Source: an uncultured Paracoccus sp. (lineage in GTDB: Bacteria > Pseudomonadota > Alphaproteobacteria > Rhodobacterales > Rhodobacteraceae). From it: a stretch of DNA of 64,000 bases. Below, one piece after another: positions 19,135 through 28,660 of this stretch; within the stretch, counting starts at the first letter, position 1, and every line of letters begins with the position of its first letter. The notes below the pieces were generated by a model. It was not told where the DNA came from. It worked only from the letters and a program-made list of their open reading frames with translations, and ran no database searches. The DNA lies in the NCBI RefSeq assembly GCF_945915435.1, contig NZ_CAMEFG010000015.1, positions 1-64,000 on the forward strand, written 5' to 3'. A program made the translations under genes and the position numbers.

Positions 19135-20133
19135 TCATTTGTATTCGATGATGCGCATGTCGTCGCCTGCACGGCGGCGGCGGTGATAGATGGACATGCC
19201 GATCAGGTTGGGGATCTTGGACAATGTCAGCAGGGCCGCCTGTTTCAGCGCCATCCCGCGTGCAAGACCACCGCGCATCAGCCCCTGCGCCGTGCGCAGC
19301 CAGGACAGCACATAAAGCGCGGCCACCAGCAGCGCCAGCGGCGGGAAAAGGGCCAGCCCCAGCAGCAGCAACAGCGGCAGGGCCAGCCCATAGGCCCAGA
19401 CCCGCATCCGGTGGCGGCGGAAATGCGGCGGATGCATCCGTCCCACCTGCGCATAGCCGTGGCCGTCGCGGATGGTGCGCCGCCACCATGCAGAGAAGCT
19501 GTGCATGTTCGCATCGTGGCGCGTCATCGGCAGGGGCAGGCGTTCAAGCCGCCATCCCGCCTTGGCAAGACGCAGGCAGAATTCGTCATCCTCGGCCGCG
19601 ATGACCGAGGGGTTGAAGCCGCCGACCTGCCGGAAAGCCGAAACCCGCACCATCATGTCGCCGCCACAGGTCGCGATGGGACCGGCGGGGCGGTGCCAGT
19701 CCACTTCGCACAGCGCGTTGTAGACGGATGCCTCGGGGTGGATCTCGGATCGCCAGCCGGTCACGAGGCCCAGCCCCGGATCGGCCTGCAAGGCGGCGAT
19801 TGCGGCGCCCAGCCAGCCGTCGGCCACGGTGCAATCGCCATCGACGAACTGGACGAAATCCAGCGGACCGTCCTGCATCAGCGCCTCGAAACCCGCATTG
19901 CGGGCGCGGGCGGCGGTGAAGGGAACCGAACGGTCCAGCTCGACCACGCCGACGCCAAGCTGGCGGGCGAATTCCACGCTGCCATCGTTCGAGCCGCTGT
20001 CGACGTAGACGACCCGCCGGCAAAGCACGACCAGCGAGCGCAGGCAGGCCTTCAGCCGGTCACCTTCATTGCGCCCGATCGCGACCGCGCCCAATGCCGC
20101 AACGTTGCCGCCCAGATCTTCCTTGCCTGCCAT
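19135..20133 (-). CDS. Glycosyltransferase family 2 with C-terminal membrane segment
   Basis: This 332-residue GT-A fold enzyme should transfer a sugar from a nucleotide donor. The opening strand AVAIGRNEGDRL, the DSGSNDGS segment (45-52), the metal-binding FVDGDC (98-100) and the ED acid pair of AAEDDEFCLRL are all visible. A hydrophobic hairpin around 260-300 should anchor it to the inner membrane. The ATG at 20133 gives a normal N-terminus; the open frame goes 41 codons further without family similarity. It precedes the oxidoreductase/epimerase fusion by 7 bases and was probably built into a polysaccharide or glycolipid pathway. Confidence 0.87.
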   Translation of the reverse strand: MAGKEDLGGNVAALGAVAIGRNEGDRLKACLRSLVVLCRRVVYVDSGSNDGSVEFARQLGVGVVELDRSVPFTAARARNAGFEALMQDGPLDFVQFVDGDCTVADGWLGAAIAALQADPGLGLVTGWRSEIHPEASVYNALCEVDWHRPAGPIATCGGDMMVRVSAFRQVGGFNPSVIAAEDDEFCLRLAKAGWRLERLPLPMTRHDANMHSFSAWWRRTIRDGHGYAQVGRMHPPHFRRHRMRVWAYGLALPLLLLLGLALFPPLALLVAALYVLSWLRTAQGLMRGGLARGMALKQAALLTLSKIPNLIGMSIYHRRRRAGDDMRIIEYK

Positions 20134-20327
20134 GACCCTGCCGATACCCGAAACCGCGAACCTTCGCAGGCAGTAACGCAACAGGGCGCGGCAGGGCAAC
20201 CTGTACGATAGCGCAGGTTTCCCCCCCTCACCGCGCGGACGATGCTCCGGCGCCATAAAAAAGAATTACGCCTGTTGACGAATCCATCAGGTGAACTGTA
20301 ATGTTCAGATATCGCGAATCGGCAAGC

Positions 20328-21173
20328 CTATTGCAGCGCGACCATACGGGCCTTGACCTGATCGGTCTGCGCCGCCAGCGGGCCGTCGCGGCCTTGCAGC
20401 ATGCAAGCCACATGCGCATCGGCGACCGGCGAAAGCGCCGCGTAAAGCGCGCGGAAAAACCGGCGCGCCCGGCTGCCACGCCATTCGGGGGGCAGGGCGG
20501 CGACCGGCAGGCCCGGATCGCTGGCAAGCAGTTCGCGGTAGACATGGGCAAGCAGAAGCCGGGCGATCAGCGCATCCTCGGGTTCAAGATCGCACCCGTC
20601 GCGGATGCGGCCATCCAGCCCGTCGAATCGGGCCAGCATCGCGTCATATTGCGACGCCAGCGTCTCCAGGTCCCACAGCATCGCCAGCCTTGCCAGGCTT
20701 TCGCCAGAGGTCACGACCTCGGCGCGGAACATCACGCCGTCGATCTGGTGCATGTTCGGGCGTTCGGGGCACAGCCAGACATCGCCGCCGATCCGGGCCA
20801 TGCGATAGCGGCGCGCCTCGCGTTCGGTCAGGTCGGGCGCGAAGGTCAGCGTCCACGCGGTGGGATCGGCATAGGGCGCGTAAAGCAACTGATCGGTTTC
20901 GGAAAATTCCTCCTCAAGCGAGGGCGCAAGCTGGTAGAAGCTGCGCCGCCCGACCCTCTGACCCTGCAACCGCCCTGCCGACACCATCCGCGAGGCCGCC
21001 GTGCGCACGAGGTTTTCGCGGATGCCCAGCCTGTCGCAGATGTCGATCAGGCTGCCCATCCACAAAACACCGCCGCGCGGCAAGACGATGTCGCAATAGA
21101 TGGACAGGATCAGCGAGGCCGCCGTGACCGGCAGGCCGTCCATCAACTCGGACGTCAGGTCGCTTCGTGGCAC
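20328..21173 (-). CDS. PaaX-family transcriptional regulator
   Basis: This 281-residue protein resembles PaaX, the phenylacetyl-CoA-responsive repressor. The N-terminal winged helix (SLILSIYCDIVLPRGG, LGIRENLVRTAASRMVSAGRL) and the RRSFYQL wing match the family, followed by the long PaaX C-terminal region. The start is GTG 21173 with AAGGGG seven bases upstream; an internal ATG ten codons later has no such site. No paa genes are nearby. Its divergent neighbour is a broken aminotransferase gene, which suggests the regulator once controlled that gene and may now be orphaned. Confidence 0.82.
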   Translation of the reverse strand: MPRSDLTSELMDGLPVTAASLILSIYCDIVLPRGGVLWMGSLIDICDRLGIRENLVRTAASRMVSAGRLQGQRVGRRSFYQLAPSLEEEFSETDQLLYAPYADPTAWTLTFAPDLTEREARRYRMARIGGDVWLCPERPNMHQIDGVMFRAEVVTSGESLARLAMLWDLETLASQYDAMLARFDGLDGRIRDGCDLEPEDALIARLLLAHVYRELLASDPGLPVAALPPEWRGSRARRFFRALYAALSPVADAHVACMLQGRDGPLAAQTDQVKARMVALQ

Positions 21174-21362
21174 AGACGGCCCCTTTTCTTCGGCTGCTAC
21201 AGGCCCGCCTATGGTGAGCGCGCGGAATTGTCAAATCCACACCTCATCCGGTTTGCGGCGCCAAGCCGCCGGACGGCACCCGGACGCATGGCGATTTTGG
21301 GACTATACGCTGCGCGCCATTCATTCCATGCTGTGCCAAACCGTCAGCCGCGAGGTTCCCCC

Positions 21363-21719
21363 ATGTCCCTTGAGCGCATTCGCAACGATCTTGGCGCGGT
21401 GGTTTCCGCGGATCGTGCGCATGTCTGGCATCATCTCAGCCAGCACAAGCAATATGAGACCACCGACCCGCGCGTTTTTGTCGAAGGCAAGGGGCTGCGG
21501 TTGTGGGACGCGGCCGGCAGGGAATACCTGGACGAAAAGCGCGTGCAGGCGGTCGTTGCCGATTGCGCGGCCAACGGCGTGCTGATCGGGGCCACCAACC
21601 GCTCGCTGCCGGGGCTGAACAACACGCTGTGCCTCTCGCCCGGCCTGATCGCTACGGCAGACGACATCGACACCATCACCAACGCAATCGACAGCGCGCT
21701 GACGCGCCTGGAAGGGTGA
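21363..21719 (+). pseudogene. Class III aminotransferase with internal deletion
   Basis: A 118-codon frame joins the two ends of a pyridoxal-phosphate aminotransferase of the class usually about 450 residues long. Codons 1-56 match the N-terminus (HVWHHLSQHKQYETTDPRVF, GKGLRLWDAAGREYLD). The rest matches the extreme C-terminus (RVQAVVADCAANGVLIG, CLSPGLIATADDIDTI). The whole cofactor domain, including the catalytic lysine, is missing and the join is in frame. The ATG has a GAGG site and the frame is otherwise clean, so a short protein may be made but cannot be an aminotransferase. The N-terminus looks like taurine- or omega-amino-acid:pyruvate aminotransferases, but the exact substrate is inference. 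Confidence 0.82.
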
Positions 21720-21755
21720 TCCGGGTGCCGGAAACGGACCCCCCGCCCCTTCCCG

Positions 21756-23096
21756 TCACGTCCCCGACAGCATGCGCGAGATTCGCAGCGCATAGCGGTC
21801 GGTCGTCCCCGAGGTGAAATCCGCCAGCCCGTGCAGGGCGCTTTCGGTATCGCGCACCTCGCGCAGGTCCAGCGCCAGCGCGCGGACCAGTTGCCGGGCA
21901 TGGTCGGACAGCCCGTCGGGCGACCAGCCCCTGAGGGCCAGTTCCTCATAGACCGGCAGGATGCCCGACATGACATTCGCGATGATCCGGCGGCCCGAGA
22001 TTTCCAGTTCCGTCTTGCGCGGCGCGGTAAAGATGCGGGTCGCCGCCATCTTCCTGATCCGCGCGAATGCCGGGCCAAGGCTGCTGGCGCCGGTCAGGTC
22101 GCCGGAAAAGCGCCCCTCCATGATCGCGGCGTAATTGTCCTGGAATGCCTGGACGCTGGCCTCGATCGCACTGCCGATGCTGCGGGCGCGCAAATGGGCG
22201 ATAGTCTCGGCGGGCGTGGCATCATCCGCGCCGCTGTTGGGCTTGCCGGTCAGTTCCAGCAGGACCTCGCGCACAAGATCGAAGGACAGCTCACCCGTGA
22301 TGAAGGCGTCTTCCAGATCGACGATGTTATAGGTGATGTCGTCGGCGGCCTCGACCAGAAAGACCAGCGGGTGACGGGCGCGATAGCCGCCCTTGTCGGG
22401 CAGCTTCAGCGCATCGGCGACCTCGGCAAAGCGCGAAAGCTCGGACTGGAATATCCCGAATTTCTTCAACCCGATATAAGAGGCCCCGCCCTTCATCGCC
22501 CGCAACCGGGCCGAGGCGGTCACCGGATATTTCGTAAAGGCGCCAAGCGTGGCCTTGGACAGGCGCATCCCGCCGCCGCCGCGATACATCTCAAGCCGGG
22601 TCAGGATGCGGAAGCCCTGGGCGTTGCCCTCGAACCCGGTGAACTGCGGGCGCAGGTCGTCCTCCAGATCGGCCAGCAGGCCGCCCCCCTGCGCAAAGCC
22701 CGCCGTGAACCATGCGCCCATCGCCGCCTCGCCGGAATGGCCAAAGGGCGGGTTGCCGATGTCATGGGCGACGCAGGCCGCCTGCACGATATCGGCAAGG
22801 TCATGGACCTGCGCCCGGTCTATCCGATCCGTATCGGCCAGCCACTGCCCGACCCGCATCGCCAGCGAGCGCCCGACGCTGCTGACCTCGATCGAGTGGA
22901 TCAGCCGGTGGTGAACATGGTCGTTTTCGTAAAGCGGCTGCACCTGCGTCTTGTTCGCCAGCCGCCGGAAAGGCGCCGAAAAGACGATCCGGTCATGGTC
23001 CTGCACAAAGACCGAGCGCGTCGCCTGCCCCTGCGCGCCGCCGTCGCCCAGCCGCTTGTCGCAAAGCAGATCGCTCCAGTTCATCACATCGACCAT
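21756..23096 (-). CDS. dgt: Deoxyguanosinetriphosphate triphosphohydrolase-like protein
   Basis: This 446-residue HD-domain enzyme releases tripolyphosphate from dNTPs and helps set dNTP pools. The HD metal site is visible: H67 in HHRLIHSIEV, H111-D112 in AACVAHDIGNPPFGH, and the aspartate of VEAADDITYNIVDLED. The ATG at 23096 has GAGGTG upstream; an open extension of 15 codons upstream is not supported. It converges on the broken aminotransferase with 36 bases between. Length fits the dGTPase subfamily rather than shorter HD phosphohydrolases. Deoxynucleotidases of this family can also restrict phages, but nothing here points to that. Confidence 0.93.
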   Translation of the reverse strand: MVDVMNWSDLLCDKRLGDGGAQGQATRSVFVQDHDRIVFSAPFRRLANKTQVQPLYENDHVHHRLIHSIEVSSVGRSLAMRVGQWLADTDRIDRAQVHDLADIVQAACVAHDIGNPPFGHSGEAAMGAWFTAGFAQGGGLLADLEDDLRPQFTGFEGNAQGFRILTRLEMYRGGGGMRLSKATLGAFTKYPVTASARLRAMKGGASYIGLKKFGIFQSELSRFAEVADALKLPDKGGYRARHPLVFLVEAADDITYNIVDLEDAFITGELSFDLVREVLLELTGKPNSGADDATPAETIAHLRARSIGSAIEASVQAFQDNYAAIMEGRFSGDLTGASSLGPAFARIRKMAATRIFTAPRKTELEISGRRIIANVMSGILPVYEELALRGWSPDGLSDHARQLVRALALDLREVRDTESALHGLADFTSGTTDRYALRISRMLSGT

Positions 23097-23227
23097 CGGG
23101 AAAACACCTCGGCTATCGTCCTCGCGCCCTTCATAGCCCATCCTGCCCCGCCCGACAGCCCTTGCATTTCCCCGTCCCGGCAGGGCAGAGGGACGCGGGC
23201 GAACACCGGCAGCAAGGCAGGAAGAAC

Positions 23228-24142
23228 ATGAAAAACCAGGGTATCATCGCCCGCCTGTGGTCAAGCCCCTATCTGCTGCTGACGCTGGCCCCGCTGTTCT
23301 GGGCGGGAAACTTCGTGGTCGGCCGCGCCATCCTGACCAGCGCACCGCCCATTTCGCTGGCGTTCTGGCGCTGGACGCTGGCACTGATCCCGGTGCTGTG
23401 GCTGGGACGGCGCCATATCGACTACGCCGCCGAATGGCGGGTGCTGCGCGCCAACCTGCCGCTGGTCGCGCTGCTGGCGGTGCTTGGGATCAGCATCTTC
23501 AACACCTTCGTCTATTTCGGGCTGCAACAGACAAGCTCGGTCAACGCGATGCTGCTTCAGTCGATGATCCCGCTGCTGATCCTGCTGGCCTGCTTCCTGC
23601 TCTATGGCGAGCGCCCGAACGCCCCCCAGATCGCCGGCGTGGCGCTGTCGCTGGCGGGTGTCGGCTTCATCGCGACGCAGGGGCACCTGGCCCAGCTTGC
23701 CAGGGTCACCGTCAATGCGGGCGATCTGTGGGTCTTTGCGGCGGTCGTCGCCTATGCGGCCTATTCGGCGCTGCTGCGCAAACGTCCGCCGCTGCATCCG
23801 CTGGTCTTTCTGGCGGCGACCTTCGCCATCGGCGCGCTGGCTCTGCTGCCCTTCCACATCCGCGAACATATGTCGGGCCACGTCCTGCCGCTGAACGCCG
23901 CGACGCTTGGCACGCTGGCCTATCTGGTGATCTTTCCCAGCATCCTGTCCTATCTGTTCTTCAATCGCGGGGTCGAGCTGGTCGGCGCGGGTCGCGCGGG
24001 CCTGTTCATCCACCTGTTGCCGGTCTTCGGCAGCATCCTGGCCGTGGTCTTCCTGCGCGAACGGATCGAGGGTTTCCACATCGCCGGCGCCGCGCTGATC
24101 GGCGCGGGACTGGTCATCGCCTCGCGCAGCCGCAAGGCGTGA
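23228..24142 (+). CDS. DMT-superfamily transporter (two EamA domains)
   Basis: This 304-residue inner-membrane protein has ten hydrophobic segments in two EamA repeats, roughly residues 12-150 and 160-300. Typical elements include LFWAGNFVVGRAIL, LQQTSSVNAMLLQSMIPLLI in the first repeat and PSILSYLFFNRGVELVGAGRAG in the second. Members export amino acids, purines or metabolites; the substrate is not predictable. ATG 23228 has AGGAAG at good spacing, and an earlier in-frame start 22 codons upstream has no support. It is transcribed divergently from dgt and converges on the baeRF-like gene. Confidence 0.9.
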   Translation: MKNQGIIARLWSSPYLLLTLAPLFWAGNFVVGRAILTSAPPISLAFWRWTLALIPVLWLGRRHIDYAAEWRVLRANLPLVALLAVLGISIFNTFVYFGLQQTSSVNAMLLQSMIPLLILLACFLLYGERPNAPQIAGVALSLAGVGFIATQGHLAQLARVTVNAGDLWVFAAVVAYAAYSALLRKRPPLHPLVFLAATFAIGALALLPFHIREHMSGHVLPLNAATLGTLAYLVIFPSILSYLFFNRGVELVGAGRAGLFIHLLPVFGSILAVVFLRERIEGFHIAGAALIGAGLVIASRSRKA

Positions 24143-24161
24143 CCGGCGCCCAGCCGCTGGG

Positions 24162-25265
24162 TCAGATCGGGCTGCGCAGGATCGCGGCCAGCGGCTGGCC
24201 GCCGGGGATCTCGTCGGCACGCACGCCAAGCACGGTCGCGCCCGTGCGCATCGCGCGGCCCGCGATCTCGTCCACGACGCCATAGTTCAGCGCGTCGCCC
24301 GCATCGTCCAGCGTGACCTCTCCGCTTTCCTCGTCCACGAAACCGCTCAGCGTCGCGCCGATATCGACCAGCAGCCGATCCACATTGCCGAAGGTCGCGG
24401 CACGGGCGGCCTCGGCCAGGTCGCCGGTCGCGCGGCGCTGGTCCTTGCGCTGCTGGTAAAGCTGGCGGAAGTCCTCGATCTGGCGGGCATAATGCGCATC
24501 CAGGACGGCGCGGGCGGCCTCGGCCAGTTCAGCCGCGCCCAGGTGGTCGTGGCTGCCCGCGATCCCCTCGTCCAGCGGCGCAAGGCTGGTGACGGAACGG
24601 AACACCGACTCCAGCGGCTGCGCGGCGGCCAGCACCAGCGGCAGGCGGCCCGAGGCCAGCAGCGGGCGCAGCGCCCCGTCGATCTTGCGCACATATTGCA
24701 CCATGCGCGAACGCGGCACGTTCGGACCCGCGGGCGAATCGTCGCCCGTGCGCATGCCGATGGCCTCGGCGATGCTTTCGGGCATGCCGTCCACCTCGAC
24801 CTCCTGCGCGGGAAGGTCGGGCAGGATGCGCACCAGCCGCGCGGCGTTTTCCGACAGCGCCAGCACATAGGCCGAATGCGGAAAGGTGACGGCGCGGATC
24901 AGCGGCTTGAGGTGAAAGCGGTCCGAGACCTCGACCAGTTCGCCCAGGTTGTTGGCCAGCCGGAAGGTGCGCACCTGATCCAGCGTGACGAAGATCGCAA
25001 GGCTGTGGGCCTGGAAACGCCAGAACTCGTCGTCATCGGCCAGGTCGTTCAGATGTTCCTCGATCATGGCCACGTCGCGCTTGTCATGACCCGCCCCTTC
25101 CAGTTGCGCGATCGCCTCGCGCGTCAGGTTCTTCAGCCCGATCCGCGATTGCCGGACCTCCTGCGTCAGCGGCGTCGTCGGCAGATAGACCGAGACGCAG
25201 ATCCCGGCACGGGTGTCATTCAGGCGCGCGATGTCCTTGCTGGAGGGGGTATCGAGATAAAGCAT
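24162..25265 (-). CDS. baeRF-like protein (bacterial archaeo-eukaryotic release-factor family)
   Basis: This 367-residue cytosolic protein resembles the bacterial families related to archaeal/eukaryotic peptide-release factor domains. Features are an N-terminal SVYLPTTPLTQEVRQSR strand, a central segment with RLPLVLAAAQPLESVFRS, and a C-terminal domain ending EIPGGQPLAAILR like the eRF1 domain 3 fold. These families are proposed to act on stalled or hibernating ribosomes, but most members have no tested function. ATG 25265 was chosen for the GAGG site 5 bases upstream. It has no operon partner; a divergent small membrane-protein gene starts 236 bases away. Confidence 0.7.
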   Translation of the reverse strand: MLYLDTPSSKDIARLNDTRAGICVSVYLPTTPLTQEVRQSRIGLKNLTREAIAQLEGAGHDKRDVAMIEEHLNDLADDDEFWRFQAHSLAIFVTLDQVRTFRLANNLGELVEVSDRFHLKPLIRAVTFPHSAYVLALSENAARLVRILPDLPAQEVEVDGMPESIAEAIGMRTGDDSPAGPNVPRSRMVQYVRKIDGALRPLLASGRLPLVLAAAQPLESVFRSVTSLAPLDEGIAGSHDHLGAAELAEAARAVLDAHYARQIEDFRQLYQQRKDQRRATGDLAEAARAATFGNVDRLLVDIGATLSGFVDEESGEVTLDDAGDALNYGVVDEIAGRAMRTGATVLGVRADEIPGGQPLAAILRSPI

Positions 25266-25501
25266 CAAAACCTCATGATTGACGGGAAAGGAACGGGCAA
25301 GCGCCGCCAGGGCGCCCAAGGCCGCCCCGGCCCGAACGGCAGGGGCAGCAATCGCCGGGGCAACCGCCCCCGGCATAACGCCGCCCATATCGCCGAGGTT
25401 CCCGGCACCGGGCGCTTATCCCCCTTTGATAGCAGTCATTTTCGACATATGCATGGCCAAACGACAGGCTGCGGCAATGCGGCCAGCAAAAAGGAACCGG
25501 C

Positions 25502-25861
25502 ATGACCCACGTCCACCCCACGCGCCTGCGCATGCTGCGCCTCCAGATCGCCGCCACCGCGCTGCTCCTGGCCATCGCGGCCTATATCCTGGTGAACGTG
25601 CCGCTGGACACCCGCATCCTGATCGAGTCGTTCAGCCGCACGGGCCGCTCCCGCGCGTTCGAGGTCGGAACCTGGGCCGTCCTGCTCGCCCCCGCCGTCA
25701 TCGCCTTCATGGGCTATTACGCGCGCAACGGGCGCGACTGGGACCCGGAAACCCCCAAGTCCCGGCGCATCACCTGGACCGCGCTCATCGTCGTGGATCT
25801 CTGCGCCATTGGCTTCCAGCTTCTGCTGGTGCGCGACGCGCTGGCCTCCGTCGCGCCCTGA
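25502..25861 (+). CDS. Small membrane protein, function unknown
   Basis: This 119-residue protein has three predicted membrane helices (about 15-33, 54-73 and 89-110) and a basic N-terminus. An AAAGGAACC ribosome site precedes the ATG, and codon use matches the neighbours, so I take it as real. I recognise no family motif. The gene stands alone, divergent from the baeRF-like gene and convergent with the anti-sigma factor gene, with a possible terminator hairpin just downstream. Confidence 0.65.
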   Translation: MTHVHPTRLRMLRLQIAATALLLAIAAYILVNVPLDTRILIESFSRTGRSRAFEVGTWAVLLAPAVIAFMGYYARNGRDWDPETPKSRRITWTALIVVDLCAIGFQLLLVRDALASVAP

Positions 25862-25880
25862 CAGGCCGAAACCCGCCCGA

Positions 25881-25902
25881 CGCGGCAGAAAAAAGCGCCG
25901 CG
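25881..25902 (+). terminator. Candidate terminator after the small membrane-protein gene
   Basis: The inverted repeat CGCGGC/GCCGCG (25881-25886 with 25897-25902) encloses an A-rich 10-base loop, 19 bases after the gene's stop. It is followed by a pyrimidine-rich but not pure T stretch. The 120-base convergent gap holds nothing else I can identify. Confidence 0.4.
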
Positions 25903-25981
25903 CCCCATCTTCTCCTTCATGAAAATACCCAACGGCACGACCGGCCAAGCGGCGGTCCGGCCGCAGCCGGGGGCGCGCGCC

Positions 25982-26677
25982 TCACCGCAGGCCCGCCAGC
26001 GCGGACTGCTCTTCGGCATCGGTCATCGGCGCGCCTGCGCCGGTCTCGCGCAGAAAGTCGTCCAGCGCCTCGACTTGGCCCGAGGCCGGGACGAAACCGC
26101 CGTCCTGCCCGCTCAGCGCGATGCCGAAACGCTCATCCCAGCCGGTGCCGTCCTGATGGCAGGCAAGATGCAAGCGCGGCCCATCCGGCCCGCCGTGCAA
26201 TTCGTATTCGCGGCAGAGCTCGCCCGCGCCATTGCGGTATGATGCGATCACGACAAGCTCCGACCCGTCGCCAAGCGCCTGGCTTTCGCCCGAGGGCAGC
26301 CGGTCCAGCGCCGCCATCTGCGCATCCCTGCCCCCATCCGCCCCGCCATCGCCAAGACCCGCGTAAAGCCCCAGGCCGACGACGGCCAGCGCCAGCGCCG
26401 CCGCGACGGCGGCCAGCGGGCGGCGGTTGAGGTTGGCGGGCGCGGATTTCGCCTGAGTGGCCGAGGCCGCGCGGATCATCGCCTCGACCGCCGGATCGAC
26501 CAAGGGCGGATCCACCTGCGCCGCCCAATCCCGCAAGACCTGCCGCGACTGCGTGAATTGCCCCAGCCGCGCCGCCAGCGCCGGATCGCGGTCAACCGCG
26601 GCCGAGACCTCGCGCGCCAGTTCGGGCGCAAGTTCTCCGTCGGCAAGGGCCATCAGGGTTTCGTCGCTGATCTGCAT
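25982..26677 (-). CDS. Anti-sigma factor, membrane-anchored
   Basis: This 231-residue protein should hold the adjacent ECF sigma factor inactive. The N-terminal DETLMALADGEL helix is typical of anti-sigma domains. One membrane helix lies at about 87-107, followed by a periplasmic domain with two cysteines (ELCREYEL, HLACHQ). The HxxxCxxC zinc motif of ZAS anti-sigma factors is absent. The start is uncertain. ATG 26677 gives the cleanest N-terminus; ATG 26731 overlaps the sigma stop as ATGA but adds 18 residues of unlikely composition. The pair is divergent from a secreted protease that may be its target or its sensor input. Confidence 0.8.
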   Translation of the reverse strand: MQISDETLMALADGELAPELAREVSAAVDRDPALAARLGQFTQSRQVLRDWAAQVDPPLVDPAVEAMIRAASATQAKSAPANLNRRPLAAVAAALALAVVGLGLYAGLGDGGADGGRDAQMAALDRLPSGESQALGDGSELVVIASYRNGAGELCREYELHGGPDGPRLHLACHQDGTGWDERFGIALSGQDGGFVPASGQVEALDDFLRETGAGAPMTDAEEQSALAGLR

Positions 26678-26727
26678 GGCTGATCCATCGGTTCCGGTTT
26701 CGCTGCATCGGGGTAACGCATCGCCGG

Positions 26728-27219
26728 TCATTTTATTCCCAGCTTTCGGGAAAGCGCCAGCCGTGCGCGTGACAGGCGGCTCATGACCGTGCCGGGCGGG
26801 ATCTCCAGCACGGCGGCGGCCTCGGCATAGCTCATGTCCTCGATGCAGACCAGGTGCAGGATCTCGCGCTGATCGGCAGGCAGTTCCGCCATCGCTGCCC
26901 CGACCGAGCGCAGCATCAGCCGGGCCTCGATCGCGCCCGAATCGTCGTTGGGCAGGGCCTCGGGCATCTGGAACACATCGACCTGGACCCCCCGCACCTG
27001 CTGGCGGCGGGTCATGTCGATCCAGGCGTTGCGCATGATGCGAAACAGCCACGGCTCCAGCCGCAGGGCGCCGTCGAAACCGTCATGGCCCTTGATGGCG
27101 CGCTCGACCGTGATCTGCACCAGGTCGTCGGCCACGTCGGCGCGGCGCGACAGGGACAGGCCGAACCGTTTCAAATTCGGCAAGAGTCGGACAAGCTCGT
27201 CGCCGAAAGCCGGGTCCAT
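26728..27219 (-). CDS. ECF-type RNA polymerase sigma factor
   Basis: This 163-residue sigma-70 relative has only regions 2 and 4. Region 2 is DVADDLVQITVERAI to LRLEPWLFRIMRNAWID; region 4 is LPADQREILHLVCIEDMSYAEAAAVL followed by the recognition helix PPGTVMSRLSRARLAL. The short linker and lack of region 3 are typical of ECF factors. It is directly followed by its presumed anti-sigma gene and is divergent from a secreted S8 protease gene 99 bases away, whose upstream region carries an ECF-like promoter. Confidence 0.92.
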   Translation of the reverse strand: MDPAFGDELVRLLPNLKRFGLSLSRRADVADDLVQITVERAIKGHDGFDGALRLEPWLFRIMRNAWIDMTRRQQVRGVQVDVFQMPEALPNDDSGAIEARLMLRSVGAAMAELPADQREILHLVCIEDMSYAEAAAVLEIPPGTVMSRLSRARLALSRKLGIK

Positions 27220-27258
27220 GACGCGATCCCCAAATGACTAGGCAAAACCAATGCGCCG

Positions 27259-27284
27259 GGAATAATATCTGCGCCGCAGCGTAA
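27259..27284 (+). promoter_or_regulatory. Candidate ECF promoter for the S8 protease gene
   Basis: GGAAT at 27259-27263 and CGTAA at 27280-27284 are separated by 16 bases. This resembles the GGAAC-N16/17-CGTT promoters read by alphaproteobacterial ECF factors, though both boxes deviate by one base. It lies 35 bases before the protease ATG, which has GGAGG upstream. It could be read by the sigma factor encoded divergently or by the general stress factor EcfG. Confidence 0.45.
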
Positions 27285-27318
27285 TTGTCCAGAAAGCCAG
27301 CATATCGGAGGCGGGTAG

Positions 27319-28614
<1,296 letters not shown>

Positions 28615-28616
28615 AT

Positions 28617-28643
28617 GCCCCCCTCGCCGTCAGCGAAGGGGGC
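28617..28643. terminator. Bidirectional terminator hairpin between protease and RTX genes
   Basis: An 11-bp stem with one C-A mismatch (28617-28627 with 28633-28643) has a 5-base loop. It lies between the two convergent stops, 3 bases after the protease gene and 18 bases after the RTX gene's stop on the other strand. A short pyrimidine stretch CTTGTCCC follows on the plus strand. Confidence 0.6.
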
Positions 28644-28660
28644 CTTGTCCCGGTTGGCGC

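Noticed and set aside
20301..21719. A 472-codon version of the aminotransferase frame
   Set aside because: Codons before 21363 run antisense to the PaaX-type gene and have no aminotransferase similarity; the missing middle is not restored by this extension.
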